Assembly (NCBI RefSeq): GCF_924101635.2
Contig: NZ_CAKMAA020000030.1
Span: 1-64,000, forward strand
Direction of reading: 5' to 3'
Source of the DNA: Candidatus Nitrotoga sp. HW29
GTDB lineage: Bacteria; Pseudomonadota; Gammaproteobacteria; Burkholderiales; Gallionellaceae
Length of the DNA stretch: 64,000 bases
The position numbers and the translations under genes were made by a program. Below are positions 17,943-27,301 of this stretch, one piece after another (the first letter of the stretch is position 1; every line of letters starts with the position of its first letter). A model generated the notes under the pieces. It did not search any database and was not told the DNA's origin. It saw nothing but the letters and a program-made list of their open reading frames with translations.

Positions 17943-18929
17943 TTACCAGCGCAGTAAAACTGCACCCCAGGTGAAACCACCGCCGACTGCCTCCAGTAAC
18001 ACATGCTGGCCGGACTGAATGCGTCCATCGCGCACTGCGGTGTCGAGCGCTAACGGGATGGATGCCGCCGACGTATTGCCGTGATGGGCGACGGTCACCA
18101 CAACTTTATCCATACTCAGCCCAAGCTTCTTGGCTGTCGCTTCCATTATGCGAATATTGGCTTGGTGAGGTACGAGCCAATCGATGTCGGTACACTTCAT
18201 TTTGTTCTCGGCCAATACCTCTTCCACTACTTCGCTGAGTACCTTGACAGCGAATTTAAATACGGCTTGGCCGTCCATTTTAATGTAAGGATTGCCGAAT
18301 ATTGCGCCATCACGTATACCGCCGTCAGCGCTTAATATGTTACGGTGGCTACCGTCGGCGTGTAACTTGGCGGATAGGATGCCCGGCACATCGCTACGCT
18401 GCAATACTACCGCGCCTGCCCCATCACCAAACAAAACACAGGTAGTACGATCTTCCCAGTTAAGCAAGCGTGATAATGCTTCGGTGCCTACCACCAAGGC
18501 ATTACGCGCCTGCCCGCCTCGAATAAATAGATCAGCGGTATTTAACGCGTAAATAAAGCCGCTGCATACGGCCTGCACGTCGAAAGCTGCGCCATTCTTA
18601 ATGCCCAGCTTGTCTTGCAGGATACACGCAGTGCTGGGTAGGATATGATCCGGTGTAGTCGTAGCAACAATGACCAAGTCAATTTCATCGACGCCAATTC
18701 CTGCCGCCGCTAGTGCGCGTTGACTGGCGTGCACTGCCATATCACTGGCTTGCTCATTTTCAGCGGCAAAATGTCGCTCGACAATGCCGCTACGGGTGAC
18801 AATCCAGTCATGCGAAGTATCGACCAGTTTTTCAAGGTCGAAGTTAGTTAATACCTTGGTTGGTAAGTAGCTGCCGGTACCGATTATTTTTGAATATATC
18901 AGGAAGCCTCCCTTGTTTTTTGTTGGCAT
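17943..18929 (-). CDS. fabH: 3-oxoacyl-ACP synthase III
   Basis: Initiates fatty-acid synthesis by condensing acetyl-CoA with malonyl-ACP. The catalytic triad is visible: Cys122 in [11 protein letters not shown], His in VPHQANIRI and Asn in [11 protein letters not shown]. Residues are numbered from ATG 18929, the nearest canonical start, which overlaps plsX by 31 bases. The family's conserved N-terminus begins only at [13 protein letters not shown] strong GGGAGG lies directly before CTG 18902 and ATA 18899, so one of these may be the true start, which would give about 318 residues. The rest of the protein is of normal length. Confidence 0.93.
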   Translation of the reverse strand: MPTKNKGGFLIYSKIIGTGSYLPTKVLTNFDLEKLVDTSHDWIVTRSGIVERHFAAENEQASDMAVHASQRALAAAGIGVDEIDLVIVATTTPDHILPSTACILQDKLGIKNGAAFDVQAVCSGFIYALNTADLFIRGGQARNALVVGTEALSRLLNWEDRTTCVLFGDGAGAVVLQRSDVPGILSAKLHADGSHRNILSADGGIRDGAIFGNPYIKMDGQAVFKFAVKVLSEVVEEVLAENKMKCTDIDWLVPHQANIRIMEATAKKLGLSMDKVVVTVAHHGNTSAASIPLALDTAVRDGRIQSGQHVLLEAVGGGFTWGAVLLRW

Positions 18930-19936
18930 GCATCATGCCATTTTTCTATATGCTCGCTAATATGATGCAACATGCCACCGCGCGCTTCCTCGGCGGCACG
19001 TTCAATGGCGCAAAAGAAGGCGAACGCATCGGCAGAGCCATGACTTTTCAGCACGATACCTTTCAGTCCCAATAGGCTGGCGCCGTTATAACGGCGGGGA
19101 TCAACACGGCGTTTAAATGTTCGGAGCACCGGGGTGGCAAGCAATCCGGTCAATTTGGTAAACACATTACGGCTAAACTCTTCACGGAGGAAACCTCCCA
19201 ACATCTGCGCCAGTCCCTCGGTTGTTTTTAGTGCAACATTACCGACAAAGCCGTCGCAAACTATTACGTCAGTTACTCCTTTGAAAATATCGTTGCCTTC
19301 GATATTGCCGTAAAAATTTAAATCACTTTGCTGCAACAATTCATTTGCCTGCCTGACAATTTCATTGCCCTTGATATCTTCACTGCCAATATTGAGCAGG
19401 CCTACCGTAGGATTATGTTTATGTTCAATAGCATAAACCAGAGCGGTACCCATCAGGGCGAACTGTAATAAATTCTCAGCGTTACAATCTACATTCGCGC
19501 CAAGGTCTAGCATACAGACTTGTCCCTTATAAGTGGGCAGAAATGAAGCAATCGCGGGGCGATCTATACCGGGCAACATTTTTAGTACGTAACGCGCTGT
19601 TGCCATTAATGCTCCGGTGTTGCCGGCACTTACGCAAGCAGATGCCTCACCATTTTTGACAAGATTAATGGCTACACGCATGGAGGAATCTTTTTTGCTG
19701 CGTAACACCAATTGCGGGGATTCATCCATGCCGACCACTTCGCTAGCTGCCTGAATACGCAGTCGTGGCCCGATGGACATCCTGGCGGTGCGTAACTCGG
19801 CTTCGATGACGTCGGGCAAGCCAACCAATATGATGGTATCGGTTGGATGTTGTTTTAGATATCTCACCGCGGCAGAAATGGTGACGCGCGTTCCGTGGTC
19901 GCCACCCATGGCGTCAATGGCTATTGTGACATCCAC
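18899..19936 (-). CDS. plsX: Phosphate acyltransferase PlsX
   Basis: Makes acyl-phosphate from acyl-ACP, feeding PlsY in phospholipid synthesis. The 345-residue protein starts with [11 protein letters not shown], the family signature, and contains [11 protein letters not shown] and [16 protein letters not shown]. It lies between rpmF and fabH, the standard order in proteobacteria. The last coding bases carry the GGGAGG that seems to serve as ribosome-binding site for fabH, and the stop TGA overlaps the candidate CTG start of fabH. Confidence 0.95.
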   Translation of the reverse strand: MDVTIAIDAMGGDHGTRVTISAAVRYLKQHPTDTIILVGLPDVIEAELRTARMSIGPRLRIQAASEVVGMDESPQLVLRSKKDSSMRVAINLVKNGEASACVSAGNTGALMATARYVLKMLPGIDRPAIASFLPTYKGQVCMLDLGANVDCNAENLLQFALMGTALVYAIEHKHNPTVGLLNIGSEDIKGNEIVRQANELLQQSDLNFYGNIEGNDIFKGVTDVIVCDGFVGNVALKTTEGLAQMLGGFLREEFSRNVFTKLTGLLATPVLRTFKRRVDPRRYNGASLLGLKGIVLKSHGSADAFAFFCAIERAAEEARGGMLHHISEHIEKWHDACQQKTREAS

Positions 19937-20031
19937 CAGGCGATCCTCTTACACTTTGTTCAACTTGGATTTGGATACATGGATGCGTCAGCACCCTCCA
20001 TGTGGTGCGTATCCGCTACCGCAAGGTGTGA

Positions 20032-20211
20032 TCAGCTACCTTTTATTTTGATAACTCTTTTGCCGCGATAATAGCCAGTTGGACTGATGTGGTGACGCAG
20101 ATGTTGTTCACCGGTGGAGGGTTCAACTGCCAGCGCCGGGCTAACCAGAAAATCGTGCGAGCGGTGCATGCCGCGTTTGGATGGGGATTTTTTATTCTGT
20201 TGGACAGCCAT
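20032..20211 (-). CDS. rpmF: 50S ribosomal protein L32
   Basis: Small protein of the large ribosomal subunit, 59 residues. Translating the minus strand from ATG 20211 gives [20 protein letters not shown] and then the [10 protein letters not shown] segment, ending in [14 protein letters not shown]; this matches L32. The zinc-binding cysteines of some L32 versions are absent, as is usual in beta- and gammaproteobacteria. It is 30 bases downstream of yceD and 95 upstream of plsX, the classical context. A purine-rich AAGGAG lies just before the ATG. Confidence 0.95.
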   Translation of the reverse strand: MAVQQNKKSPSKRGMHRSHDFLVSPALAVEPSTGEQHLRHHISPTGYYRGKRVIKIKGS

Positions 20212-20241
20212 GTTAACTCCTTACAAAACCTATAATAAAAA

Positions 20242-20790
20242 CTATTTGTATTTCAACTCGGACAGTATAGCAAATGGATTTTTACCTATCCGATCTGCCT
20301 TTTCTACCACATATTCTTCCTTTACAGGTCGACAAACGCCTACAGGATGTCTCGGTGCAAATGGCAGATTGAGTAGAATCTCTTCCTCAAACAAGGAAAA
20401 TATGTCCAAATGACTATCAGCTAAAATGCTATCTAGCTCATCTTCTTCAACAGATTCTTCAGCAGATAATTCATCCAAGTCTTTCACCAAAAGTAATTGG
20501 GAAACCAGCTTCAATGGATAGATTAAACTCTGTAAACATCGCTGACACTGCAGTTGGCAGAGCCCGTTCAGCTTTACTTCCAACATTGGTTGGTCATTTC
20601 TGTCACGAAAACCGCGCAGGATGTAGCTAATATCTTCTTTGTGATCGTGTTTAAAACCAGCGTCAAGAACAACTAGCTTGTCTTGAAGCCGAGGCATTTG
20701 AGCCATTGCAATTTCACCGTGTAACTCCCGGTTGTTATTAGCAAAGTCCAAGCTATCAATAAATTGCCGTTCAAACATAACGGCAGGCAT
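20242..20790 (-). CDS. yceD: YceD/DUF177 family protein
   Basis: Conserved protein encoded directly before rpmF. YceD (DUF177) is linked to 23S rRNA accumulation in E. coli and plants. I start it at ATG 20790 (MPAVMFERQF), preceded by GGTGAG at a workable distance; an upstream TTG at 20817 would include that site in the gene. The 182-residue product has the family's metal-like cysteine motif CQLQCQRCLQ near the middle, an acidic stretch (residues about 120-140) and the C-terminal NPFAILSELK. Co-transcription with rpmF is likely. Confidence 0.9.
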   Translation of the reverse strand: MPAVMFERQFIDSLDFANNNRELHGEIAMAQMPRLQDKLVVLDAGFKHDHKEDISYILRGFRDRNDQPMLEVKLNGLCQLQCQRCLQSLIYPLKLVSQLLLVKDLDELSAEESVEEDELDSILADSHLDIFSLFEEEILLNLPFAPRHPVGVCRPVKEEYVVEKADRIGKNPFAILSELKYK

Positions 20791-20909
20791 GATATATATC
20801 TCACCTGTTTTTGTCAAAAAAGCCTGTCAATATTGATCGTATTGGTTATATGGGCTTGGGAATGTCTGACGGCAAGTTATAGCGCCAGGCCGATTCTTAT
20901 AGATTATTC

Positions 20910-21155
20910 TCATATCATTCCGCACAATGCTTTTTTTTCACCACGCGATAATTCTTTGATCTGTAACTCGCGCTTTAAGGCAGCGGATTTGTCGGCGCAT
21001 GGCTCGACGTATATTAGTCGTACCGGGCGGCGGCCACGAGTATATTTTGCCGCCTCACCGGCATTGTGCGCGGCCAGACGTTTTTCCAGATTATTGGTGA
21101 TGCCGCAATACAGAGTACCGTCTGTACAAGAAATGAGGTAGCAAACCCAGCTCAT
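20910..21155 (-). CDS. GIY-YIG domain protein (YhbQ/UPF0213-like)
   Basis: Small protein with the GIY-YIG nuclease fold. I use ATG 21155 (MSWVCYLIS), with GAGGA at good spacing, rather than the longer frame from 21182. The 81-residue product has the core motif as [19 protein letters not shown], the conserved Arg in [10 protein letters not shown], and a late [13 protein letters not shown]. This layout matches the UPF0213/YhbQ group, whose cellular role is not settled. It sits between lnt and yceD in the same direction, 37 bases after the lnt start-side gap and 119 before yceD. A DNA-repair or recombination function is possible but not shown. Confidence 0.88.
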   Translation of the reverse strand: MSWVCYLISCTDGTLYCGITNNLEKRLAAHNAGEAAKYTRGRRPVRLIYVEPCADKSAALKRELQIKELSRGEKKALCGMI

Positions 21156-21192
21156 TGTGAATTCCTCCGCACGTTCATTCACTTTAAATTTT

Positions 21193-22716
21193 TTACGCTG
21201 GGGAGTGCGCTGAAAGTGAGTGAGGAGGGGACTTTCGCTGCATCAGCTTGGCTAAGACGAGCATCATTATCAAAATAATTAGCACCGCCGCGTTACCCCA
21301 GCGCACATAGGGTGTACTGCCGGTATAGCCCTGCGCCTGCCCGGTGAGTATGCCTTCTTCATGTTGTGGCAACATCTGTTGTACGCTGCCATCGCGCCTG
21401 ATGATAGAGGTTACGCCAGTGTTCGTGGCGCGCAGCATCATGCGCCCTGTTTCCAGTGCGCGCATTTGTGCGATCTGGTTGTGCTGCATTGCAGCGTGCG
21501 ATTTACCATACCATGCATCGTTGCTGACATTTACCAGCAAGCTTGCTTCCGGCAAGTAACGAATGATTTCTTCACCGAATACATCCTCGTAGCAAATCTG
21601 TACGGCAACGCGTTGGCCCGCTATGCGCAATACTTGTTGTCGCTCGCCGCCGCGCGCTAAATCAGACATGGGGATATGCAATACTTCGTTAATAATCCAA
21701 CCCAACGCCGGGCGTAATGGAATGAATTCGCCGAAAGGCACCAGATGATTTTTACGGTAGTTTTGGCTATTTGCTGTGCCAAGCGTGAATACACTGTTGT
21801 AGTGCAGCTCATTGTCACTTTCAAAGGTGCCGATAAGAATGTCGCCGCTGTTTTGCCTGGCGTGTTTGCGCAAAATAGTCATGTAGTTTTCCGGCAGATT
21901 GTGGCGTAGCAGTGGTAATGCGGTTTCCGGTAAAATGATCAACCGTGCATCGGTTTGCAGCACCAGTCGGCGATAGGTTTCCAGCGTGTCGATGAGTTTT
22001 TCTTCGTGGAATTTGAGATCCTGCGGAATATTGCCCTGTAACAATGCCACTTTGAACGGTTCCCCCTCAGGCTGTGTCCAATCTATGGCACGCAGTGCCG
22101 CAGCGCTGGCCCATAGCAGCAAGAGCGCCGCCAATGCTGCTTTGCCTTGAATATTCCAGCGCATTTGCCACCATAGCGCCAGTAATCCTGCGCTTACCGT
22201 TACCGCTAGTGATACACCATAAACGCCGAATATTGGCGCATATCCCACCAAGGGGCTGGCAGATGCTTGTGAATAAGCCAGTGTCAGCCAGGGGAAGCCA
22301 GTGAACAGCAGTCCGCGTATCCATTCCAGAAGTACCCACAATGCAGGCATGACCAGTATCAAGCGCACCCAGGAAGGAGCTCGCAATCGTGCCTGTGTAT
22401 AACCAATCAATGCGGGAAATAACGCCAAAAATGCAGCGAACAGAGCGGTAGTGGAGAGCGCTAATAAGAACGGCATGTCGCCGTAATCATGTTGCGCAAC
22501 GTATAGCCAGCCTATACCGACACTGAATAAACCAAAACCAAAGAAAAATCCCAGCCATGCCGCCGCACGCTTCCCATTTGCCTGGTGCCACAGCCAGAAC
22601 AGTGCAGCCAGTGAAAAGATAGCAAGAGGGAAAAGTGAAAAGGGGGCAAAGCCTGGAACGGTCAGCAAGCCAAGACAAAAAGCAATAATGAATCTATACG
22701 TAGAAATGAATTTCAC
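21193..22716 (-). CDS. lnt: Apolipoprotein N-acyltransferase
   Basis: Adds the third acyl chain to lipoproteins at the inner membrane. The 507-residue protein has about six to seven N-terminal membrane segments (residues 1-200) and a periplasmic nitrilase domain. The catalytic triad is visible: Glu in LPETALPLL, Lys in [12 protein letters not shown] and Cys in [11 protein letters not shown] final membrane helix precedes the C-terminus. It is the most upstream gene of the minus-strand run leading to the fab cluster and is divergent from the phosphatase gene at 22862. In many relatives lnt follows corC/ybeX, not seen here. Confidence 0.94.
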   Translation of the reverse strand: MKFISTYRFIIAFCLGLLTVPGFAPFSLFPLAIFSLAALFWLWHQANGKRAAAWLGFFFGFGLFSVGIGWLYVAQHDYGDMPFLLALSTTALFAAFLALFPALIGYTQARLRAPSWVRLILVMPALWVLLEWIRGLLFTGFPWLTLAYSQASASPLVGYAPIFGVYGVSLAVTVSAGLLALWWQMRWNIQGKAALAALLLLWASAAALRAIDWTQPEGEPFKVALLQGNIPQDLKFHEEKLIDTLETYRRLVLQTDARLIILPETALPLLRHNLPENYMTILRKHARQNSGDILIGTFESDNELHYNSVFTLGTANSQNYRKNHLVPFGEFIPLRPALGWIINEVLHIPMSDLARGGERQQVLRIAGQRVAVQICYEDVFGEEIIRYLPEASLLVNVSNDAWYGKSHAAMQHNQIAQMRALETGRMMLRATNTGVTSIIRRDGSVQQMLPQHEEGILTGQAQGYTGSTPYVRWGNAAVLIILIMMLVLAKLMQRKSPPHSLSAHSPA

Positions 22717-22861
22717 AGAAAATTACCGCCGGATTAATCTTGCCAATTATATGGCTTCTCCAATATTATTTATAATTGCCCGTGGAAGCTTGGGATTCAG
22801 CTTTAAATGATGCAGGGTGCAATTTTATGGGTATTGCTCAATCGCTAATGGAAGGTTCAGA

Positions 22862-23587
22862 ATGAAAACTAAAGCTATAATTTTTGACGTAGATGGCACA
22901 TTAGCAGATACCGAAGAGGCGCATCGTCTCTCGTTCAATAGAACATTCGCGGAAAATAATCTCGACTGGAACTGGGACGTTGCCCTGTATGACAAGTTGC
23001 TTAAAGTGACGGGCGGCAAAGAACGAATCAATCATTTCATTAATGCCTATGTCCCTGATTTTCAGAAGCCGGCTGATTATGAGGGTTTTGTGAAACGCCT
23101 CCATTTGGTTAAGACTGCACATTACACCGCGATGTTACGCGAAGGGGGTATTCCACTGCGTCCTAATATAAAACGCCTGATTACCGAAGCCAAACAGGCA
23201 GGATTGAAGCTTGCTATTGCTACCACCACTTCGTTGGATAACGTCGTCACGCTTTTACAACAAGGGTTGGGCGCGGATAGTGAAGCGCTGTTCGACGTTA
23301 TTGGGTATGGTGACCTCGTCCAGCATAAAAAACCCGCGCCTGATATTTATTATTGGGTGTTGGAGAGACTGGGCCTCGATGTTGCTGATTGCATAGCGTT
23401 GGAAGACTCTGAAAATGGTTTGCGCTCCAGTTTGGCCGCCGGATTGAAAACCTTTATCACAATTAATCACTACACGAGCAAGCAGGATTTTTCTGGAGCG
23501 TCAGCGGTACTGGATGATTTAAGCGATCTGGAAAGTTTTTATCAGGTTGCAGGTTTGGACTTCTCTAAAAAAACGATTCCTGTTTAA
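22862..23587 (+). CDS. HAD-superfamily phosphatase, CbbY-like
   Basis: Haloacid-dehalogenase-type sugar phosphatase. I begin at ATG 22862, preceded by GGAAGG seven bases upstream; the open frame reads 15 codons further back without support. The 241-residue protein has motif 1 IIFDVDGTLADTEEAH (nucleophile Asp9), motif 2 IATTTS, a lysine in the KPAPDIY region, and motif 4 ALEDSENGLRSSLAAG. The sequence style resembles CbbY, which removes inhibitory xylulose-1,5-bisphosphate in Calvin-cycle organisms. That would suit an autotroph, but no cbb gene is nearby, so the substrate is inferred only. A terminator follows at 23612. Confidence 0.87.
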   Translation: MKTKAIIFDVDGTLADTEEAHRLSFNRTFAENNLDWNWDVALYDKLLKVTGGKERINHFINAYVPDFQKPADYEGFVKRLHLVKTAHYTAMLREGGIPLRPNIKRLITEAKQAGLKLAIATTTSLDNVVTLLQQGLGADSEALFDVIGYGDLVQHKKPAPDIYYWVLERLGLDVADCIALEDSENGLRSSLAAGLKTFITINHYTSKQDFSGASAVLDDLSDLESFYQVAGLDFSKKTIPV

Positions 23588-23611
23588 AATTTTGCAATTA
23601 ATATTTTGGAT

Positions 23612-23641
23612 ACGCTCTCCTGGTCGGGAGAGTGTTCTCTT
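23612..23641 (+). terminator. Rho-independent terminator after the HAD phosphatase
   Basis: Stem ACGCTCTCC / GGAGAGTGT (one G-T pair), loop TGGTCG, followed by the pyrimidine-rich TCTCTTTG. It lies about 25 bases after the phosphatase stop. Confidence 0.6.
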
Positions 23642-23825
23642 TGCTGACTAGCCAACATGAATTTAATGGCGTCTACTTATTCTATCCAAAACGCGCTCGC
23701 AGCGAATGGCATGACCATAGAGAACATACGAGTTGCAATCGTGTAGCATAGTGCTCCCGCATCGTTTCTGGAATAGCCGCACAGTATGCATTGCTACTAC
23801 TGCATTGGACTTGATTACAAAAAAT

Positions 23826-24557
23826 ATGGAAAAAATACGCCTCTCAAAACTGATGTCCGAACAGGGTTTGTGCTCCCGCCGCGAGGCAGATAGCTACATT
23901 GAACGTGGGTGGGTGCTGGTGGATGGCAAGCCGGTAACTGAACTGGGCACGAAAATAGATCCTACCCAGCGTATCACGCTGAACCGCGCCGCTCAGGCAC
24001 AACAGCAAACGCGTGTAACAATTCTGTTGAATAAGCCGGTCGGTTTTGTTTCCGGGCAGGCAGAAGACAACCACAAACCCGCAGTTACCCTGATTAATGC
24101 TTCATCACGTTTTTCCAGTGATCAATCCTCGCTGTCTTTTCATCCCATGCATTTGAAAGGCATCGCGCCCGCGGGCCGGCTGGATATTGATTCACAGGGT
24201 TTGCTGGTCTTGACTCAGGATGGCCGCATTGCCAAACAACTTGTCGGCGAGGATTCCAGTCTCGACAAGGAATATTTGGTGCGTGTGCAGGGAAAAATTT
24301 TAGCTAACGGTCTATCCATGTTGAACCACGGCCTCAAATTGGATGGCGAGATGCTCAAACCCGCCAGAGTGAGCTGGCTGAATGACGATCAATTGCGTTT
24401 TATTTTGCGCGAAGGCAAAAAACGCCAAATTCGTCGTATGTGTGAACTGGTTGGACTGAAAGTTACCGGGTTAAAGCGCGTGCGCATCGGTAAGATTAAA
24501 TTGGGCGATTTGCCCAGCGGGCAATGGCGCTACCTGCGTGAAGACGAAGCGTTTTAA
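23826..24557 (+). CDS. Pseudouridine synthase, RsuA/RluF family
   Basis: Converts a uridine of rRNA or tRNA to pseudouridine. I start at ATG 23826; the frame extends 31 codons upstream without start evidence. The 243-residue protein has an N-terminal S4 RNA-binding domain (about residues 3-60, [18 protein letters not shown]) and a catalytic domain whose nucleophile Asp lies in [18 protein letters not shown]. The C-terminal [15 protein letters not shown] is typical of the family. The S4 segment looks most like RluF, but RluB, RluE and RsuA are close relatives, so the target site is not assigned. queA follows 18 bases later. Confidence 0.88.
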   Translation: MEKIRLSKLMSEQGLCSRREADSYIERGWVLVDGKPVTELGTKIDPTQRITLNRAAQAQQQTRVTILLNKPVGFVSGQAEDNHKPAVTLINASSRFSSDQSSLSFHPMHLKGIAPAGRLDIDSQGLLVLTQDGRIAKQLVGEDSSLDKEYLVRVQGKILANGLSMLNHGLKLDGEMLKPARVSWLNDDQLRFILREGKKRQIRRMCELVGLKVTGLKRVRIGKIKLGDLPSGQWRYLREDEAF

Positions 24558-24575
24558 TCGTTGCAAAATTTTGTG

Positions 24576-25592
24576 ATGTTCACCGACGAATTTAACTTCG
24601 CACTCCCCGAGCACTTGATTGCGCAACACCCGCCCGAACGGCGTGACGCCAGTCGCTTGTTGTGTATACGCGGGGAGTCTAGAGCAGACGCCATGTTTGC
24701 TAATTTACCATCTTTGGTGCGTGAACATGATTTGCTGGTGTTGAACGATGCCCGCGTATTGAAAGCGCGCTTGTTCGGCGTAAAGGAAAGTGGCGGCAAA
24801 ATTGAGGTATTGATCGAGCGTATTCTTGACGAACATCATGCGCTGGCCCAAGTGCGTGCCAGCCATGCGCCCAAGCCGGGCAGCCAGTTGTTGCTGGCAG
24901 GGCATCTTCCCGTTACGGTATTGGGACGCGAGCGAGAATTTTTCTGTTTGCGCTTCGACAGCACAGAGAGTGTGTCGACATTGCTGGAACAATACGGGCA
25001 GTTGCCGCTGCCCCCCTATATCACTCATGTAGCTAATGCCGAGGACGAAGAGCGGTATCAGACGGTATACGCATGTCAGCCCGGTTCGGTAGCCGCGCCC
25101 ACGGCAGGGCTGCATTTTGATGACGCAATGCTCGCCACCTTACGCGCTCAAGGTACGCAACTTGCCTATCTGACTTTACATGTCGGCGCCGGCACTTTTC
25201 AGCCGGTGCGTGCAGATAATGTCCGGGATCATGTAATGCATAGCGAACGTTATGTTATCCCGCAAGCCACGGTGGATGCCATTCTGCAGGCTCGGGCGCG
25301 GGGTGGACGGATTATCGCGGTTGGCACGACCAGTTTACGTGCGCTGGAAAGTGCGGCGCAACAAGGCAGATTGCTAGCCGGGGAGGGTGAAACCAGTATT
25401 TTTATTACACCAGGTTACACTTTCAAAGTGGTGGATGTTTTGTTGACTAATTTTCATTTGCCCAAGTCCACCCTGTTGATGTTGGTGTGCGCTTTCGGCG
25501 GCATGGACGCAATGCTCGCTGCCTATCGTCATGCGGTGGAATGGCAATACCGTTTTTTTAGTTATGGCGATGCCATGTTGATTGAGCGGTAG
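24576..25592 (+). CDS. queA: S-adenosylmethionine:tRNA ribosyltransferase-isomerase
   Basis: Penultimate step of queuosine synthesis: transfers and rearranges the ribosyl part of SAM onto preQ1-tRNA. I start at ATG 24576 ([12 protein letters not shown]), matching the family's N-terminus; the frame extends back five codons. The 338-residue protein has the expected blocks: [52 protein letters not shown] and [14 protein letters not shown]. tgt, the usual next gene, is absent; instead palindromic repeats and a HEPN gene follow, which suggests an insertion or rearrangement point after queA. Confidence 0.95.
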   Translation: MFTDEFNFALPEHLIAQHPPERRDASRLLCIRGESRADAMFANLPSLVREHDLLVLNDARVLKARLFGVKESGGKIEVLIERILDEHHALAQVRASHAPKPGSQLLLAGHLPVTVLGREREFFCLRFDSTESVSTLLEQYGQLPLPPYITHVANAEDEERYQTVYACQPGSVAAPTAGLHFDDAMLATLRAQGTQLAYLTLHVGAGTFQPVRADNVRDHVMHSERYVIPQATVDAILQARARGGRIIAVGTTSLRALESAAQQGRLLAGEGETSIFITPGYTFKVVDVLLTNFHLPKSTLLMLVCAFGGMDAMLAAYRHAVEWQYRFFSYGDAMLIER

Positions 25593-25615
25593 TAGGTTTG
25601 AGCAAGTTTGTTGTG

Positions 25616-25641
25616 TAGGGTGGACACGTTTTTGTGTCCAC
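25616..25641. repeat. Palindromic dispersed repeat, copy A
   Basis: TAGGGTGGACAC begins the unit; stem GTGGACAC / GTGTCCAC encloses a T-rich loop (gttttt). It shares the first 12 bases with copy C at 26374. Together with copies B and C it frames the HEPN gene. Confidence 0.6.
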
Positions 25642-25735
25642 GTGGATTTTATGTGGGCGAGATGGGGGTATATGCGCATGACTGGGCTATTCCGATGGAA
25701 AATACGGTGCTGAGGTATGACTAATGCTGCCCGCG

Positions 25736-25770
25736 TGGGCACAAAGTCGTGCCCCCTACTTGACTTGACT
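25736..25770. repeat. Palindromic dispersed repeat, copy B
   Basis: Contains the stem GGGCAC / GTGCCC around AAAGTC, followed by CTACTTGACT. It shares CACAAAGTCGTGCCC exactly with copy C at 26382. It lies 45 bases before the HEPN gene. Confidence 0.6.
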
Positions 25771-25811
25771 ATCGCCCTCAGCCCCCTTCCTGTTAAACAT
25801 TAGAGTTTCTT

Positions 25812-26366
25812 ATGATATCCAAAGCGATCCAAAAATTTGAACACGCAATTCAAGACGCCATTGACTTGCTTAATCACTTCGATGTGTTAAACACTAATCC
25901 CCCCCCTCCTCAAATCGAAGTTCTGAAACGCGCCAGTCTGGTTATGACGCTGGCAGCATTAGAGACCTATTTTGAGGATTTATTAATTGAGGCATCGGAA
26001 GCAATCTGTTCAAGAAGTACAGAAGAGGTTGTACTTGCCTCTTTCTTCAAGGATTCGCTTACGAGTGACCTTAAATACTTTCATACGCCCAGTACAGACC
26101 GTGTTCGCCCGATCTTTCAGAAGTATCTCGGTATCGACATAACGGAGGGCTGGGCTTGGAACAACATTGAACCGCCAGCTGCGCGTACCGAGCTGAATCG
26201 TCTTGCTAAGAAGCGTGGTGATATCGCACATCGCTCTTTGCGGCCTATTGATGGACAGGCGCAACCGCAAAGGCATGCCGTCACACGCGATGACTTACGC
26301 AAGCATATTCACTTCATTCGCCAGTTGGTGCAGGCAACGGACGTTTATGTTGTAACAAAACTTTAA
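25812..26366 (+). CDS. HEPN-domain protein (MAE_28990/MAE_18760-like)
   Basis: All-helical 184-residue protein. The segment AKKRGDIAHRS contains Arg135 and His140, which give the R-x4-H motif of HEPN ribonucleases; the preceding LETYFEDLLIEASE and later LRKHIHFIRQLV helices fit the RiboL-PSP-HEPN group (MAE_28990 type). HEPN proteins commonly act as RNases in toxin-antitoxin, abortive infection or restriction systems, but some are non-catalytic. No antitoxin-like partner lies beside it; the next gene is a minus-strand membrane protein. The gene is bracketed by copies of a palindromic repeat (25616, 25736, 26374), which suggests acquisition as a small cassette after queA. Function is inferred only from the domain. 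Confidence 0.78.
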   Translation: MISKAIQKFEHAIQDAIDLLNHFDVLNTNPPPPQIEVLKRASLVMTLAALETYFEDLLIEASEAICSRSTEEVVLASFFKDSLTSDLKYFHTPSTDRVRPIFQKYLGIDITEGWAWNNIEPPAARTELNRLAKKRGDIAHRSLRPIDGQAQPQRHAVTRDDLRKHIHFIRQLVQATDVYVVTKL

Positions 26367-26373
26367 CAGCTGC

Positions 26374-26409
26374 TAGGGTGGACACAAAGTCGTGCCCAAC
26401 CTATTTGAC
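26374..26409. repeat. Palindromic dispersed repeat, copy C
   Basis: Begins TAGGGTGGACAC like copy A, and continues CACAAAGTCGTGCCC like copy B, then ends near TATTTGACT. It looks like a full-length version of which A and B each preserve one half. It starts seven bases after the HEPN gene stop. Confidence 0.6.
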
Positions 26410-26477
26410 TGTCGGGATTTTGTGAGTATGGCCGCATTCACGACCATACATTAGTGTGCTTCAACAATAATTATTCT

Positions 26478-27023
26478 TCAGTGTTCATTGTCATTTTTCG
26501 TGGCGATGTGAGTTGGCATCATGAGGCGATCAATGTAAGCCATTGAAACCGCTGAAGCTACGAACGCCATGTGGATCACTGTTTGCCATAGCATGACTTT
26601 TTCCGTCAGATTGGGGGCATTGATGAATGTTTTTAGCAGGTGGATAGATGAAATACCGATAATGGCGGTGGCCAGTTTTATCTTAAGCAGGTTTGCATTG
26701 ACGTGGGATAGCCAGTCCGGCTCATCCGGGTGGCCTTCCAGATCCAAGCGGGAAACGAAAGTTTCGTAGCCACCTATAATTACCATGATTAGCAAGTTGG
26801 AAATCATCACCACGTCGATCAAGCCGAGTACGATTAGCATGATGTCGGCTTCACCAAGATGCGGTACTTTCTCGACCAGATGAGTGAGTTCTACCATAAA
26901 GTGAAATACATATACGCATTGGGCAATGATTAATCCAAGATACAGGGGCAGTTGCAACCAACGGCTACCAAACAAGATAGTCGTCATAGGTTTATAACGG
27001 GAGCTGGTATGTTTTTGTTGCAT
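26478..27023 (-). CDS. YqhA/UPF0114 family membrane protein
   Basis: Small inner-membrane protein of unknown function (TIGR00645). The 181-residue sequence has about four hydrophobic segments: near residues 22-45, 62-85, 112-132 and 142-163. It contains the recognisable stretches FGSRWLQLPLYLGL and LLIMVIIGGYETFVSRL. I accept ATG 27023 because AAGGA lies shortly upstream; an internal ATG 12 codons later would also give a near-standard start. It stands alone between the HEPN gene and cysB. No regulation is visible. Confidence 0.88.
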   Translation of the reverse strand: MQQKHTSSRYKPMTTILFGSRWLQLPLYLGLIIAQCVYVFHFMVELTHLVEKVPHLGEADIMLIVLGLIDVVMISNLLIMVIIGGYETFVSRLDLEGHPDEPDWLSHVNANLLKIKLATAIIGISSIHLLKTFINAPNLTEKVMLWQTVIHMAFVASAVSMAYIDRLMMPTHIATKNDNEH

Positions 27024-27301
27024 GGTTTTCCTTGGATGATGTTACGAAATTCAGAATGTTGTATCGTTTTAATGCTGTATTTTAATTCGGTTACGCTCCC
27101 TGCTGCACGGAAGTAATTTGTCCGTATAAGCACGGAAAAGCGGAACAATTTTTACCGTATGATAACCTACTCATTTCGTTTGCCTGTGGTTAATGTCATC
27201 ACACCGTAACTGAAGTATGGTGCATTGCTCTGGTTATGCTTCGTGCGAATAGGTAACGCGATAAAGCTTCACTCGATTTAATTCCGCTCAGAATTTTGAA
27301 T

